Positions 54,740 to 63,503 are shown, counted from the stretch's first letter. The stretch: 64,000 nucleotides of DNA from an uncultured Collinsella sp. (GCA_902479075.1 CABSNK010000006.1:1-64000); one strand, 5' to 3'. Numbers and translations: made by a program. Notes: generated by a model from the letters alone, not told the origin.

Positions 54740-55735
54740 CTAGGCGCCGATCTCGGGCAGCTCGGGAACATTGGTGTCGCCCGTACGGTCGCCGATGCAG
54801 ATCTGCCACAGCTCGGTCCAGGTGCCATCATCCTCGATCTTCTTAAGGAAGTCGTTGACAAAGGCGACGCCGTCGGAATCGAGCGGCAGACCGATGCCAT
54901 AGGGCTCCTTGCTGCCGAAGGGCTTGCCGGCAATCTTGTACTTACCGGGCTCGCGGACCAAGGCGCTCTGCTGCATGTTGTTATCGATGACGTAGGCATC
55001 GACGCGGCCCTGCTGGAGTGCCTGGCGGGCCTCCTCGTCGGTCTTGAACTCCTGTTGGCTGGCCTTGGGGGCGAACTCCTCCAGGATGGCGGGGCCGTTG
55101 GAGCCGGACTGGACGGCGACGTTCTTGTCGGCCAGGTCGTCGACGCTCTTGATGTCGTCGTTATCGGCGAGCACCAGGATGGCCTGCTGGGTGTAGTAGT
55201 AGGGACCGGCAAAGGAGACGAGTTTCTTGCGCTCGTCAGTGATGGTGTAGGTGGCAAAGACAGCGTCGACCTGGCCGTTCTGCAGGACAGACTCGCGCGT
55301 GTCCGAGGTCACCTGGGTGATCTCGACCTTGTTCTCGCCCAGAATGTAGTTGGACAGGAGCTGTGCGATACCGGCATCGAAGCCGCGGGTCTGACCGTCT
55401 TTCTCGTTGAGGAGGGAGAAGAGCGTAGAGGTCTGAACGCCGCCGATCTTAAAGACGCCGGCGTCCTTGACGGCCGTGGCCCAGGTGCTGGCGGTGATGG
55501 CGTCGTCATCGGCCTTGGGGCCGTCGTTGACGAGCTTGTCGAATGCCTTAGCGTCGAGCGTGGCGGAAACTTCGGTATCCTTGGAGCTCTTGGAGGAGCC
55601 GGCGGCGGAACCCTTGTCGGCCTCGGCGCTGGTGTCGGAGCAGCCGGCAAGACCAAGGCCGGCGAGGGTTGCGAAGGTGGCGGCAACGAAGCCGCGGCGG
55701 TCGAGAACGACCTGCTGGGAGAGGTTCTTGCTCAT
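54740..55735 (-). CDS. Amino-acid-binding lipoprotein, Tat-exported
   Basis: This 331-residue family-3 solute-binding protein captures a polar amino acid for the ABC system. The signal has twin arginines (DRRGFVAATFATLAG) followed by lipobox LAGC at about residue 32, so it is probably Tat-exported and lipid-anchored. A Ser/Ala/Lys-rich linker follows. The ligand-binding fold has GFDAGIAQLL and VDAVFATYTIT as in GluB and GlnH. It is first in the operon. Confidence 0.93.
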   Translation of the reverse strand: MSKNLSQQVVLDRRGFVAATFATLAGLGLAGCSDTSAEADKGSAAGSSKSSKDTEVSATLDAKAFDKLVNDGPKADDDAITASTWATAVKDAGVFKIGGVQTSTLFSLLNEKDGQTRGFDAGIAQLLSNYILGENKVEITQVTSDTRESVLQNGQVDAVFATYTITDERKKLVSFAGPYYYTQQAILVLADNDDIKSVDDLADKNVAVQSGSNGPAILEEFAPKASQQEFKTDEEARQALQQGRVDAYVIDNNMQQSALVREPGKYKIAGKPFGSKEPYGIGLPLDSDGVAFVNDFLKKIEDDGTWTELWQICIGDRTGDTNVPELPEIGA

Positions 55736-55849
55736 GGTAGAACACCTTTCTCAATAAAATCCCTAGCGGTTGAGTAGAGTTATACCCTATCCCGCTCAAA
55801 TGGGTCAACACGAAATAACACAGAAACATACTTATCTTATGGGTTATTC

Positions 55850-55895
55850 TACCTACCAAAAAGGGACAGGTTTATTTTGGCAGGTTTTATCTGGG
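55850..55895. repeat. Dispersed CCTGCCAAAA hairpin repeat, copy 4
   Basis: The same unit as at 43607 and 45879 (ACAGGTTTATTTTGGCAGG is shared), with one arm decayed (CCTACC). It lies in the 493-bp gap between the binding-protein and DXS-like genes. Confidence 0.75.
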
Positions 55896-55953
55896 CAAAC
55901 GTCGGTTATTGCTGCTGAGATAGCGCTTTTCGGACGGTCCGCCTCGCTGTTTT

Positions 55954-56170
55954 GTCTCAATCAGTAACAGGTAGACGAGGAAATGGGCTCTACCTGTTAC
56001 AGATCGAGATTATCTCCTTAGGAGGATTCGAATGTCTCGATCTGTAACATCTGGACGGACAAAAGGTCTCTATCTGTTACAGATTGAGACAAAGGTCAGG
56101 GACTAAGACGTCTTGTCTAGATCTGTAACAGTTAGACGGGAATTCGGACCCTAGATGTTACAGATTGAGA
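55954..56170. repeat. Cluster of six alternating TGTTACAGAT repeats
   Basis: Units resembling CTGTTACAGATTGAGA occur near 55954, 55993, 56034, 56072, 56119 and 56155. Odd and even units point in opposite directions, so neighbours can form hairpins. No ORF is present. The arrangement resembles the CCTAGGG clusters at 59.9 and 61.4 kb. Confidence 0.75.
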
Positions 56171-56188
56171 TAATCGCGTCGCGAAAGC

Positions 56189-56227
56189 AAAAACCTCCAC
56201 AGGGGTGCTTTCCTTGCGGAGGTTTTT
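56189..56227 (-). terminator. Terminator of the DXS-like gene
   Basis: AAAAACCTCC (56189-56198) pairs with GGAGGTTTTT (56218-56227), ending 2 nt from the stop codon of the minus-strand gene. Confidence 0.8.
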
Positions 56228-56228
56228 C

Positions 56229-58010
56229 TTACTCGTTGAGTAGTCTCACGGCTTCGGCGGCCATGTTCTCGACCGTCATACCGTTCTGCGCGAGCAGCTC
56301 GTTGGGGTCGTAGCGGTCGGGAAAGCCCTTGGCGATGCCAAAGGTGCGCGTGCGCATTGGCGTGCAGGCCAAGTAACACGCGACGCGTTCGCCCCAGCCA
56401 CCGTCCAAGATGCCGTCCTCGAGGGTGACGACAACGCGATGCTCGGCGGCAAGGCTGTCGAGGAACTCACGGTCGAGCTCGGTTGCAAAGCGCGGGTTGA
56501 CGAGCGTGGCCTCGATACCGTACTCGGCAGCCAAGCGGTTTGCCACGCGCTCGCCCAGTTCAAAGAAGTCACCAAGCGCGAGTACGGCAACGTCGCGGCC
56601 CTGACGCACGACGTCGTAGCGCACGACGTTGTAATCGGCGCCCTCGGCGGGCGCCAGATCGGGACGGTTTACCAGGCCGATGCCCGGTACGCGGATCGCT
56701 ACGGGATGCTCACGGTGGTCGAGCGACCAGCTCAGCATGGACAAGTATTCTTCCATGCAGACCGGTGCCAGGTAGCGCATGTTGGGAAGTCCGCCCAGCA
56801 TGGAAATATCAAAGAACGAGAGGTGCGTCTCGGACGTGGTGCCAAAGACCGAAGCGCCAAACACCAGGATGGTTGCGGGGGCGTCGTTGAGGCACAGGTC
56901 GTGCCACAGTTCATCGTAGGCGCGCTGCAAAAACGTGCCGTATGCGCCAAAGACCGGCTTGGCGCCGGCGCTGGCGAGCGCGGTGGCAAAGGTGACGGCG
57001 TGCTCTTCGGCAATGCCCACGTCGACAAACTGCTTGCCTGCCGCGGTGCGGAGCTCGGGCGTAAAGCCCATGATATAGGGCGTGGCAGCCGTGATGGCGA
57101 CAACCTGCGGGTCGTTCGCGATAGCGGCGTTGAGTGCCTCGCCCGTAATATCGGCATAGGTGCGCGGTGCGGGTTCGCTCGGGTGGCCCGGGCAAAGTTT
57201 GCGGCCGGTTGCCATATCGAAGGGCCCCACATGATGCCAGTGCTCCGGGTCGCTCTGGGCCGGCTCAAAGCCCTTGCCCTTGGCGGTGGAGACGTGCAGC
57301 ACGATGGGATGATCGATATCGCGCAGCTCCTGCAGCGTATCGACCAGTGCTTGGACATCGTTGCCGGCGTCCAGGTAGCGATAGTCGAGCCCCAGCGCGC
57401 GGAAAACGTTGCGCTCGCAGGTGCCGTTACTGGCGCGCAGCTCGGCCAGATTGCGATACAGACCACCGTGGTTTTCGGCAATGGACTGGTCGTTATCGTT
57501 GACGATAATGATCAAGTTGCTGTCGAGATCGGCGGCATTGTTAAAGCCCTCAAACGCCAGACCGCCCGAAAGCGAGCCGTCGCCAATAACAGTAATGACG
57601 TTATACGTGTCACCCGCCAGGTCGCGCGCGTGGGCAAGACCGCAGCCCAAGCTCACCGAGGTCGAGGTGTGACCCATGGCAAACAGGTCATGCTCGGACT
57701 CGTCGGGATTGGCAAAGCCAGAGGCCTCGCCATAACGCTCCGGATCGATATAGGTGTACGCGCGCCCGGTCAGCGCTTTGTGTGCGTAGGTCTGGTGCGA
57801 CACGTCAAAGACAATTTTGTCGGTGGGGGAGTTAAACACGCGGTGGAGCGCGACCGTGAGCTCAACGACGCCCAGGTTGGGGGCAACGTGTCCGCCGACA
57901 GCGGCGGAGCTTTCGAGGATGGCGTGGCGAATCTCGTCGCAGAGCTGCGGGAGCTCGGCGCGATTAAGAGCCTTGACGTCCTCGGGCGTTGTCGTTTGCG
58001 TAAGCAGCAT
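56229..58010 (-). CDS. dxs: 1-deoxy-D-xylulose-5-phosphate synthase-like thiamine-diphosphate enzyme
   Basis: A 593-residue transketolase-superfamily protein of the DXS branch: SHQTYAHKALTGR, GDGSLSGGLAFEGFNN with VNDNDQSI (ThDP binding), and GIAEEHAVTFA in the pyrimidine domain. DXS joins pyruvate and glyceraldehyde-3-phosphate for isoprenoid and thiamine synthesis. However, the usual DRAGxxGxDGPTHxG motif is replaced by SVFGTTSETHLSFFDIS, and it is 30-40 residues short. It therefore resembles the DXS-like paralogues found in some Gram-positive sugar clusters. A second, canonical dxs may exist elsewhere. It is divergent from an HD-domain gene. Confidence 0.8.
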   Translation of the reverse strand: MLLTQTTTPEDVKALNRAELPQLCDEIRHAILESSAAVGGHVAPNLGVVELTVALHRVFNSPTDKIVFDVSHQTYAHKALTGRAYTYIDPERYGEASGFANPDESEHDLFAMGHTSTSVSLGCGLAHARDLAGDTYNVITVIGDGSLSGGLAFEGFNNAADLDSNLIIIVNDNDQSIAENHGGLYRNLAELRASNGTCERNVFRALGLDYRYLDAGNDVQALVDTLQELRDIDHPIVLHVSTAKGKGFEPAQSDPEHWHHVGPFDMATGRKLCPGHPSEPAPRTYADITGEALNAAIANDPQVVAITAATPYIMGFTPELRTAAGKQFVDVGIAEEHAVTFATALASAGAKPVFGAYGTFLQRAYDELWHDLCLNDAPATILVFGASVFGTTSETHLSFFDISMLGGLPNMRYLAPVCMEEYLSMLSWSLDHREHPVAIRVPGIGLVNRPDLAPAEGADYNVVRYDVVRQGRDVAVLALGDFFELGERVANRLAAEYGIEATLVNPRFATELDREFLDSLAAEHRVVVTLEDGILDGGWGERVACYLACTPMRTRTFGIAKGFPDRYDPNELLAQNGMTVENMAAEAVRLLNE

Positions 58011-58238
58011 CGTTGTGGGTTACTCCATGCGAATCGAGCGCCGGCGCTCCCTCGGCCGGCACAATTGCACAAAACAGTCTCGCACATTTTGGCGTTTGAT
58101 ATGTGACGGCGGCGCGGTAATTCGCCAACTGGCGGGGCAAAACGTTTTGTCCGATGCCATACTGGTAGATTCGATGATGATTTTATTCAATGCGTGCAGG
58201 CCGTGGCTTGCCGCCGTGAGCCGCTGGAAGGAGGCAGC

Positions 58239-58775
58239 ATGTCTGATGCCGTTCGTGCCGAGAAAATCGCGCACGAGGTCGACGATGCCGCCCACCAGCT
58301 GGCCCAGGCGGGCCGCTTGGACCTGACGCACGAGTTTATCCAGCATGGCGACGTGACGGTCTATGCACATGTGACTTCGGTAGCGCGGGCGAGCCTGTCC
58401 TTTGCCGAGCGCTTGGGCCGTGCTGGCATTTCGGTCGACCGTGCCTCGCTGCTGCGCGGAGCCCTGCTGCACGATTACTTTCTTTACGATTGGCACGACC
58501 CCGATCCGAGCCATCGACTGCACGGATTTCGGCATCCATTTTTTGCCCTGGCACGTGCCGAAGAGGATTTTGAGCTGACGCCGCGCGAACGGAATATTAT
58601 CGCGCGACATATGTTTCCGCTGGTACCGGTGCCGCCGACGTGTCGTGAGGCATGGATTGTGTGTCTGGCAGACAAATGGTGCGCGCTGCGCGAGACGGTC
58701 GCCGGCCGCCTGCCGCGCAAGGACGAGGCGGACGATGGTGTGAGTAAAGCATCGAGCGAAAAGAGGAGAGGGTAG
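58239..58775 (+). CDS. HD-domain phosphohydrolase-like protein
   Basis: A 178-residue HD-superfamily protein with a histidine in VYAHVTSVAR (about residue 45), the HD pair in LLHDYFLYDWHD (about residue 75), and a later ARHMFPL and LADKW Asp. The metal-binding set appears complete. Start 58239 has AAGGAGG upstream. It ends 3 nt before the CmpB-type gene, so they are co-expressed; this pairing is common in Firmicutes and Actinobacteria. Substrate unknown. Confidence 0.87.
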   Translation: MSDAVRAEKIAHEVDDAAHQLAQAGRLDLTHEFIQHGDVTVYAHVTSVARASLSFAERLGRAGISVDRASLLRGALLHDYFLYDWHDPDPSHRLHGFRHPFFALARAEEDFELTPRERNIIARHMFPLVPVPPTCREAWIVCLADKWCALRETVAGRLPRKDEADDGVSKASSEKRRG

Positions 58776-58778
58776 ACG

Positions 58779-59798
58779 GTGGAAACCGCGATTGATATGG
58801 CGTTTGGCGGCGCGACGCTTGCCGCTTGCCCGCTCTCGGCACTGGTACTCTCGTTTGCCTTTTACGGGTTTTGCGGCTGGGCTTGGGAGTCGACAGTATG
58901 CGCCATGCTCAACCAAGGACGCTTCGCCAACAGCGGATTTTTGCTGGGGCCTTGTTGTCCTATCTATGGTGTGGGCGGCATAGCCTGCTGGCTTTTGCTG
59001 CGCGGGATTCCGGATGCCTCGAGCCAGTTCGTCGCCGCGGCGCTTGTCTGCAGCGTAATCGAGTACAGTGTGGGCTTTCTATTGGAAAAAACAACAGGCG
59101 CGCGCTTTTGGGATTACTCGCACCTGCCGTTTAATTTGCATGGACGCATCTGTCTGTACTGGGCCTGCGCGTTTGGCTTGGGTGCGTTGTGCATTTGTCG
59201 CGTAGTGGAGCCGGCATTGCTGGGGCTGCTTGGCCATCTGCCGGTGCTGATTGTGCGGCTGTCCGCCTTTATCGTCGCGGTCGCGATGATGGTCGACGCG
59301 ATGTGCTCTTTGGCCAGTTGGCGCCGCCTGTCCGATCAGCTGGAGCGTGTGCGTGCCGACCTTGCCGACCGCATCAATGAGTCGCTTGCCGATGCGTCTG
59401 ACTCCATGCTAGAACGTATTCCCGATTCGGCGATCGACTCGGTGACGCAGACGCATATCCGCAGCCGTGCCGTTAACGCGTGGCTGGCCGAGCTGGGCGA
59501 TGCAACGCTCGATGCCCTGCGTGAGAAGGCTTCGATGCCGACGTTTATCTCGGACGGCGCTCATGGCCTGGCACTTGCCGCCCGCCGCGTGGCCGATGCC
59601 GCGCCGAGCGTGCCCCATCCGTCGCTCGCCCGTCTCCGTGCCGGCAGGCGCGCGAGCCGTCCGGTGCCGAGTGTGTCGCTCAGTCGTCGCGACCTGCGCT
59701 TCTTCAATGCCTTCCCGCGTCTGCGCATCAATTGCTACGAAGGTGTCATTCGAGCAACTAATCTCCGCGACCGCGCGCACGAGCTGTTTCGGCGCTAA
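58779..59798 (+). CDS. CmpB-type (PF06541) membrane protein
   Basis: A 339-residue membrane protein with the PF06541 pattern: a GWAWEST first-helix motif, GFLLGPCCPIYGVGG, EYSVGFLLEKTTGARFWDYS and NLHGRICLYW, over six helices (residues 15-190). It has a 150-residue soluble C-terminal tail that is Arg/Ala-rich. It is annotated elsewhere as putative ABC permease without proof. It starts at GTG 58779 behind GAGGAGAGGG, directly after the HD gene. Confidence 0.83.
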   Translation: METAIDMAFGGATLAACPLSALVLSFAFYGFCGWAWESTVCAMLNQGRFANSGFLLGPCCPIYGVGGIACWLLLRGIPDASSQFVAAALVCSVIEYSVGFLLEKTTGARFWDYSHLPFNLHGRICLYWACAFGLGALCICRVVEPALLGLLGHLPVLIVRLSAFIVAVAMMVDAMCSLASWRRLSDQLERVRADLADRINESLADASDSMLERIPDSAIDSVTQTHIRSRAVNAWLAELGDATLDALREKASMPTFISDGAHGLALAARRVADAAPSVPHPSLARLRAGRRASRPVPSVSLSRRDLRFFNAFPRLRINCYEGVIRATNLRDRAHELFRR

Positions 59799-59855
59799 GA
59801 GCTGGAGTCGTAGAGGCGCCTTGCAGGTGCGTGTTTCCTAGGGAAGTCACCTTAT

Positions 59856-59973
59856 CGCTCTGCCCAATCGTGATTCCCCTAGGGAAAACACGCTACTGCC
59901 GTCGCTGACTGTGATTCCCTTAGGGAAAACACGCTAAAGAGCTCCTAGCCGTGTTTCCCCTAGGGGAATCACG
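59856..59973 (+). repeat. 118-bp CCTAGGG repeat cluster, copy 1
   Basis: It contains three alternating palindromic units centred on CCCTAGGG or CCTTAGGG with GTGATTCCC and GGAAAACACG flanks; a fourth partial unit precedes it. It is 95% identical (112 of 118) to 61325-61442 and in the same orientation. The pair flanks the AbiEi/DUF559-like gene. Positions 59974-60205 hold nothing else. Confidence 0.88.
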
Positions 59974-60205
59974 TTTGAACTGAGGCTACGAGGTATCATC
60001 GATGCCAGAGGGCCTAGAGAGGGCAAGGAAACTGCCGCCTGCACCTCGATGACAACCGTTCACCGAGCGACGTAGTTGTGGTGCGCGTCGGGATGACGTC
60101 TTTGACCTGCGGCGTCAAGCAGTACGTCAAGCTTTTGGTCAGTTAATGGCAAGAGATTGGCAAGGTGCCTTTTGGCTATGCTGCCTCTATTGGGAGGTGG
60201 CTTTC

Positions 60206-61186
60206 GTGAGGAATACCAGCGCACGGCAAAGGATTGAAGAACAGCTTGATGGGGCGGAGCGCTTGCAGCGTTGTCTAGTGCCCAAAACCAGGGCGGATCG
60301 CGAAGCGCTTCGTCGCGCCGTAGCGGCAGGGGTGGCCGTGCGTCCGTTTAGCGGGATGTTCATGCGCGCCTTCACGTGGGATGCGCTCAAGACGAGTCCG
60401 CGCGTTCGTTGGCGCTATGTTCAAAATACGTTTCTCGACGAGCACCCTGACGAGGCCGTCTGTTCCTTTTCTGCTGCGCTTGACCATGGACTTTGGGTTT
60501 CGAAGAAATATCTGGACACAATTCATCTTATAGCTAGCGGGCGCTCGCATGGTAGGTGCGGTACGGGAATCCATCGGCATGAGTGCCCTCTAAATGAGAT
60601 CGAGCTAAACGGCACCGTGAAACGAACGACGCTAGAACGGACGGTGCTCGACTGCTCACTTGTTGCTTCTTTTGAAGACGGTTTGGCTATAGCTGATAGC
60701 GCCCTGCGGTTCTGCAAGCTCGATATCCAAAAGCATCGCGACTATGTTGAAGCGTTGGCGCGATGTCGCTCTGGGGCCTTGTGCGCTGAGATGGTAGCGC
60801 GCTATGCCGATGGCGCTTCGGAGAGCGGCGGTGAATCCATCGTGCGCGGATTGATTGTCGCGCTGGGTTACCTTCCTCCGACCATGTTGCAAGCCGAGTT
60901 TGTTGACCCGATCGATGGCGGTGCGATTCGTGCCGATATGTACTACGAGTTGCCGAATGGGCTTCGCTTAATTATTGAGGTCGATGGTTTTGGTAAATAC
61001 GTTGGCGCGGACGGCCTGGGAAAAGAGATGCAAAGGCGTTTGGTTGCAGAGCGTCAACGAGAGTCGCACATTACGGCTCTGGGCATTCCGATCATGAGGG
61101 TGCAATTTAGCCGCGTGTACGAGGACGGTTATCTCGAACACCTACTGAGGCGTTTCGGTGTGCCAAAAGTCGCTCCTCATATGTAG
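60206..61186 (+). CDS. AbiEi-like/DUF559 domain protein
   Basis: A 326-residue protein with an N-terminal winged-helix-like region, a central AbiEi-like segment (SFSAALDHGLW and the later IHLIASG), and a C-terminal DUF559/Vsr-like nuclease fold (about 230-320) with RADMYYEL and LIIEVDGFGKY supplying Asp and Glu. The GTG start at 60206 has GGGAGG 8 nt upstream; the longer ATG at 60146 has no ribosome site. Such proteins are common orphans in Actinobacteria and may act in DNA repair, transcriptional control or phage defence. There is no toxin partner. It is flanked by 118-bp direct repeats, suggesting a mobile or duplicated module. Confidence 0.78.
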   Translation: MRNTSARQRIEEQLDGAERLQRCLVPKTRADREALRRAVAAGVAVRPFSGMFMRAFTWDALKTSPRVRWRYVQNTFLDEHPDEAVCSFSAALDHGLWVSKKYLDTIHLIASGRSHGRCGTGIHRHECPLNEIELNGTVKRTTLERTVLDCSLVASFEDGLAIADSALRFCKLDIQKHRDYVEALARCRSGALCAEMVARYADGASESGGESIVRGLIVALGYLPPTMLQAEFVDPIDGGAIRADMYYELPNGLRLIIEVDGFGKYVGADGLGKEMQRRLVAERQRESHITALGIPIMRVQFSRVYEDGYLEHLLRRFGVPKVAPHM

Positions 61187-61324
61187 CGTTGGGCAGTGGA
61201 GGAGATGTTGATAAGGGTTGTTTTGCATGGTATGGCTTTTGATATGGTCGCCAGCTGCGTTTTCCTTAAGGGAGCGTTACCCTGCTCCGCCCAGTTGTGT
61301 TTGCCCCCCGGGAGATCACGTTAC

Positions 61325-61442
61325 CGCTCTGCCCAATCGTGATTCCCTTAGGGAAAACACGCTACTGCCGACGCCGACTGTGATTCCCCTAGGGAAAACA
61401 CGCTAAAGAGCGCCTAGCCGTGTTTTCCCTAGGGGAATCACG
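61325..61442 (+). repeat. 118-bp CCTAGGG repeat cluster, copy 2
   Basis: This is a direct repeat of 59856-59973 with six mismatches, mostly in palindrome centres. Decayed related units (CCTTAAGGG, CCCCCCGGG) precede it from 61262. From 61443 to 61696 I see only probable promoter sequence for the ammonium transporter. Confidence 0.88.
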
Positions 61443-61696
61443 GACGAATCTGATGCGGAGTCTACCTTGGGATTGCCTTGTTTCTGCATATAGCTGATTT
61501 GAAATGCGGGCATAGATGGTCTCTTGATTTACGCGTTTCCCCTTCGTTTCGCGTCCGTTGCCGCGCCGTTTCCAAGATTGCGGCACCGTTTCCATTCGAC
61601 AACGCAGCGTTTAACAACGCCGTATCTGGTCTACACCAGTTGCCCCTCGGCCGCATTATGGGCGCCGACAACGTTCATGCGATCAAGGGGGAGCGA

Positions 61697-62974
61697 ATGT
61701 ACGATACGGGATCGACAACGTTTATGCTCATCTGCACCATGCTCGTGTTTTTAATGACACCGGGTCTGGCGTTTTTCTATGGCGGCCTGTCCAGGCGCAA
61801 AAATGTTATCAACACCATGCTCATGTGCTTTGGCGCCATTGGCCTGGTTGGTGTGCTGTGGATTGTTGCCGGCTGGTCGCTGGCCTATGGCGGTGACGGC
61901 TCAAGTCCGTTTATTGGAGGCCTTGACCAGCTGCTGTGCCTGCCGGTGCTCAACCAGGTGCTGCAGGCGGCCGAGGGCAATGCCGCGGACGGCGCCGTCT
62001 ATCCTCAGATCATCAACATCGCCTTCCAGATGGCGTTTGCCATGATCACGGCTGCTATCGTCACGGGCAGCCTGGCCGGCCGCGTTAAGTTTGGCGCCAT
62101 GACGGCCTTCCTGGGCATTTGGCTGCTTGTGGTCTATGCGCCGCTTGCCCACATGGTTTGGGGCGGCGATGGCTCCTTTATCGGCGACGTCATCGGCGCA
62201 CTCGACTTTGCCGGCGGCGACGTAGTACACATTTCGTCCGGTCTCACGGGCCTGATTCTCTGCTTAATGCTTGGCCGTCGTCGCGGTTTTGGCATGGTGA
62301 GCTACCGTCCGCATAACGTGCCGTTTGTGGCGCTCGGCGCCGGTCTGCTTTGGTTTGGCTGGTTTGGCTTTAACGGCGGCAGTGAGTTTAAGGCCGACGC
62401 CGTGGCGGCGCTCGCCATACTCAACACCGTGACGGCCAGCGCGGCGGGCATGGTCTCGTGGCTTGCCGTCGAGCGCGTGCACACCGGTCGTCCCACGCTG
62501 GTGGGTGCCAGCACCGGTCTGGTTGCGGGCCTTGTGGTGGTCACGCCCGGCGCGGGCTTTGTCGAGCCGTGGGCGGCGCTGATCATGGGCCTGATTGTCT
62601 CGCCCGTCTGCTATCTGGCCATTAGCCATCTTAAGACCAAGTTTGGCTACGACGACGCACTCGACGCGTTCGGTTGCCACGGTATCGGCGGCATCTTGGG
62701 CGGCGTGCTCACAGGCCTGTTCTGCGTGCCGGAGCTCTCGTGGACCGGTAAAGGTGGCCTGTTCTACACGAGTGACGTGTCGCTGCTCATCTCGCAGATT
62801 TTGGGCATTGTGGTGACGGTCGCTCTTGTGCTGGTGCTCGATTTGGTGATCGCCGCGGTGGTCAAGGCGCTGTTCCACGGCAGCCTGCGCGTGGACGAGG
62901 CCGACGAGGCGCTGGGCCTGGATGCGAGTCAGCACGGCGAGAGCGCGTATCCCTCCTTCTCGGGACTCGATTAG
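61697..62974 (+). CDS. amt: Ammonium transporter
   Basis: This 425-residue Amt/MEP channel protein takes up ammonium. It has about 11 helices, the opening MLICTMLVFLMTPGLAFFYGG, conserved pore residues in APLAHMVWGGDG and GLLWFGWFGFNGGS, and HGIGGILGGVLTG near the end. Start 61697 is chosen for the AAGGGGGAG site and because the first helix follows at once; a 73-residue upstream extension is not homologous. The PII gene follows, the classic amt-glnK pair. Confidence 0.95.
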   Translation: MYDTGSTTFMLICTMLVFLMTPGLAFFYGGLSRRKNVINTMLMCFGAIGLVGVLWIVAGWSLAYGGDGSSPFIGGLDQLLCLPVLNQVLQAAEGNAADGAVYPQIINIAFQMAFAMITAAIVTGSLAGRVKFGAMTAFLGIWLLVVYAPLAHMVWGGDGSFIGDVIGALDFAGGDVVHISSGLTGLILCLMLGRRRGFGMVSYRPHNVPFVALGAGLLWFGWFGFNGGSEFKADAVAALAILNTVTASAAGMVSWLAVERVHTGRPTLVGASTGLVAGLVVVTPGAGFVEPWAALIMGLIVSPVCYLAISHLKTKFGYDDALDAFGCHGIGGILGGVLTGLFCVPELSWTGKGGLFYTSDVSLLISQILGIVVTVALVLVLDLVIAAVVKALFHGSLRVDEADEALGLDASQHGESAYPSFSGLD

Positions 62975-62996
62975 CAGCTTCCCCAAGCTCCGCACC

Positions 62997-63133
62997 TTGC
63001 CGTTCAATCGTCGCGCGGCTTCCCCAGGCACCGCACCTTGGGTTTCAAACCGTCGCTTGCGTACAAAAGTACGCGGCGCTCCTCTTTCAACCCAATCTGC
63101 GGCACCTGGGAAACCCGCGTCATTGAATGGCAA
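62997..63133. repeat. Nested palindrome with a duplicated arm between amt and glnK
   Basis: TTGCCGTTCAAT (62997-63008) pairs with 63122-63133. An inner arm (63017-63046) pairs with 63088-63116, and GCGTAC/GTACGC forms the apex. A direct repeat (GCTTCCCCA...CCGCACCTTG) at 62977 and 63018 shows arm duplication. It may regulate the relative expression of amt and glnK. Confidence 0.65.
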
Positions 63134-63164
63134 TTCATTTCTTTATTAAAGAGAGGAATTCATT

Positions 63165-63503
63165 ATGAAAAAGATCACGGCTATCGTGCGCCAGGAAAAG
63201 CTTGAGGTTCTTAAAGATGCGCTGTTTGCTGCTGATGTTCGTGGTATGACCATCAACCAGGTGCAGGGCTGCGGCGCGCAGCATGGCTGGAAGGAATACG
63301 TGCGCGGCAACGAGTTACTCGTCAACACAATCCCTAAGGTGCAGTTCACGCTCATTTGTGCCGACGAGCACGTCGACGGAATTGTTGACATCATCTGCAA
63401 CGCCGCTCGCACCGGAGCCGTCGGCGACGGCAAGATTTGGGTCGAGCCGGTCGAAGAAGTTATCCGTATCCGCACCGGCGAACACGGCCCCGCCGCGGTG
63501 TAG
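63165..63503 (+). CDS. glnK: PII nitrogen regulatory protein
   Basis: A 112-residue PII signal protein that binds ATP/ADP and 2-oxoglutarate and plugs the ammonium channel. The T-loop keeps Tyr45 in GWKEYVRGNE, a possible uridylylation or adenylylation site. The C-terminal motif TGAVGDGKIWVEPVEEVIRIRTGE is canonical. The start has GAGAGGAATTC upstream. It is downstream of amt, supporting the glnK name over glnB. Confidence 0.95.
   Translation: MKKITAIVRQEKLEVLKDALFAADVRGMTINQVQGCGAQHGWKEYVRGNELLVNTIPKVQFTLICADEHVDGIVDIICNAARTGAVGDGKIWVEPVEEVIRIRTGEHGPAAV

Noticed and set aside
61478..61696. 73-residue N-terminal extension of the ammonium transporter
   Set aside because: No family homology and a clear ribosome site precedes the internal ATG at 61697.
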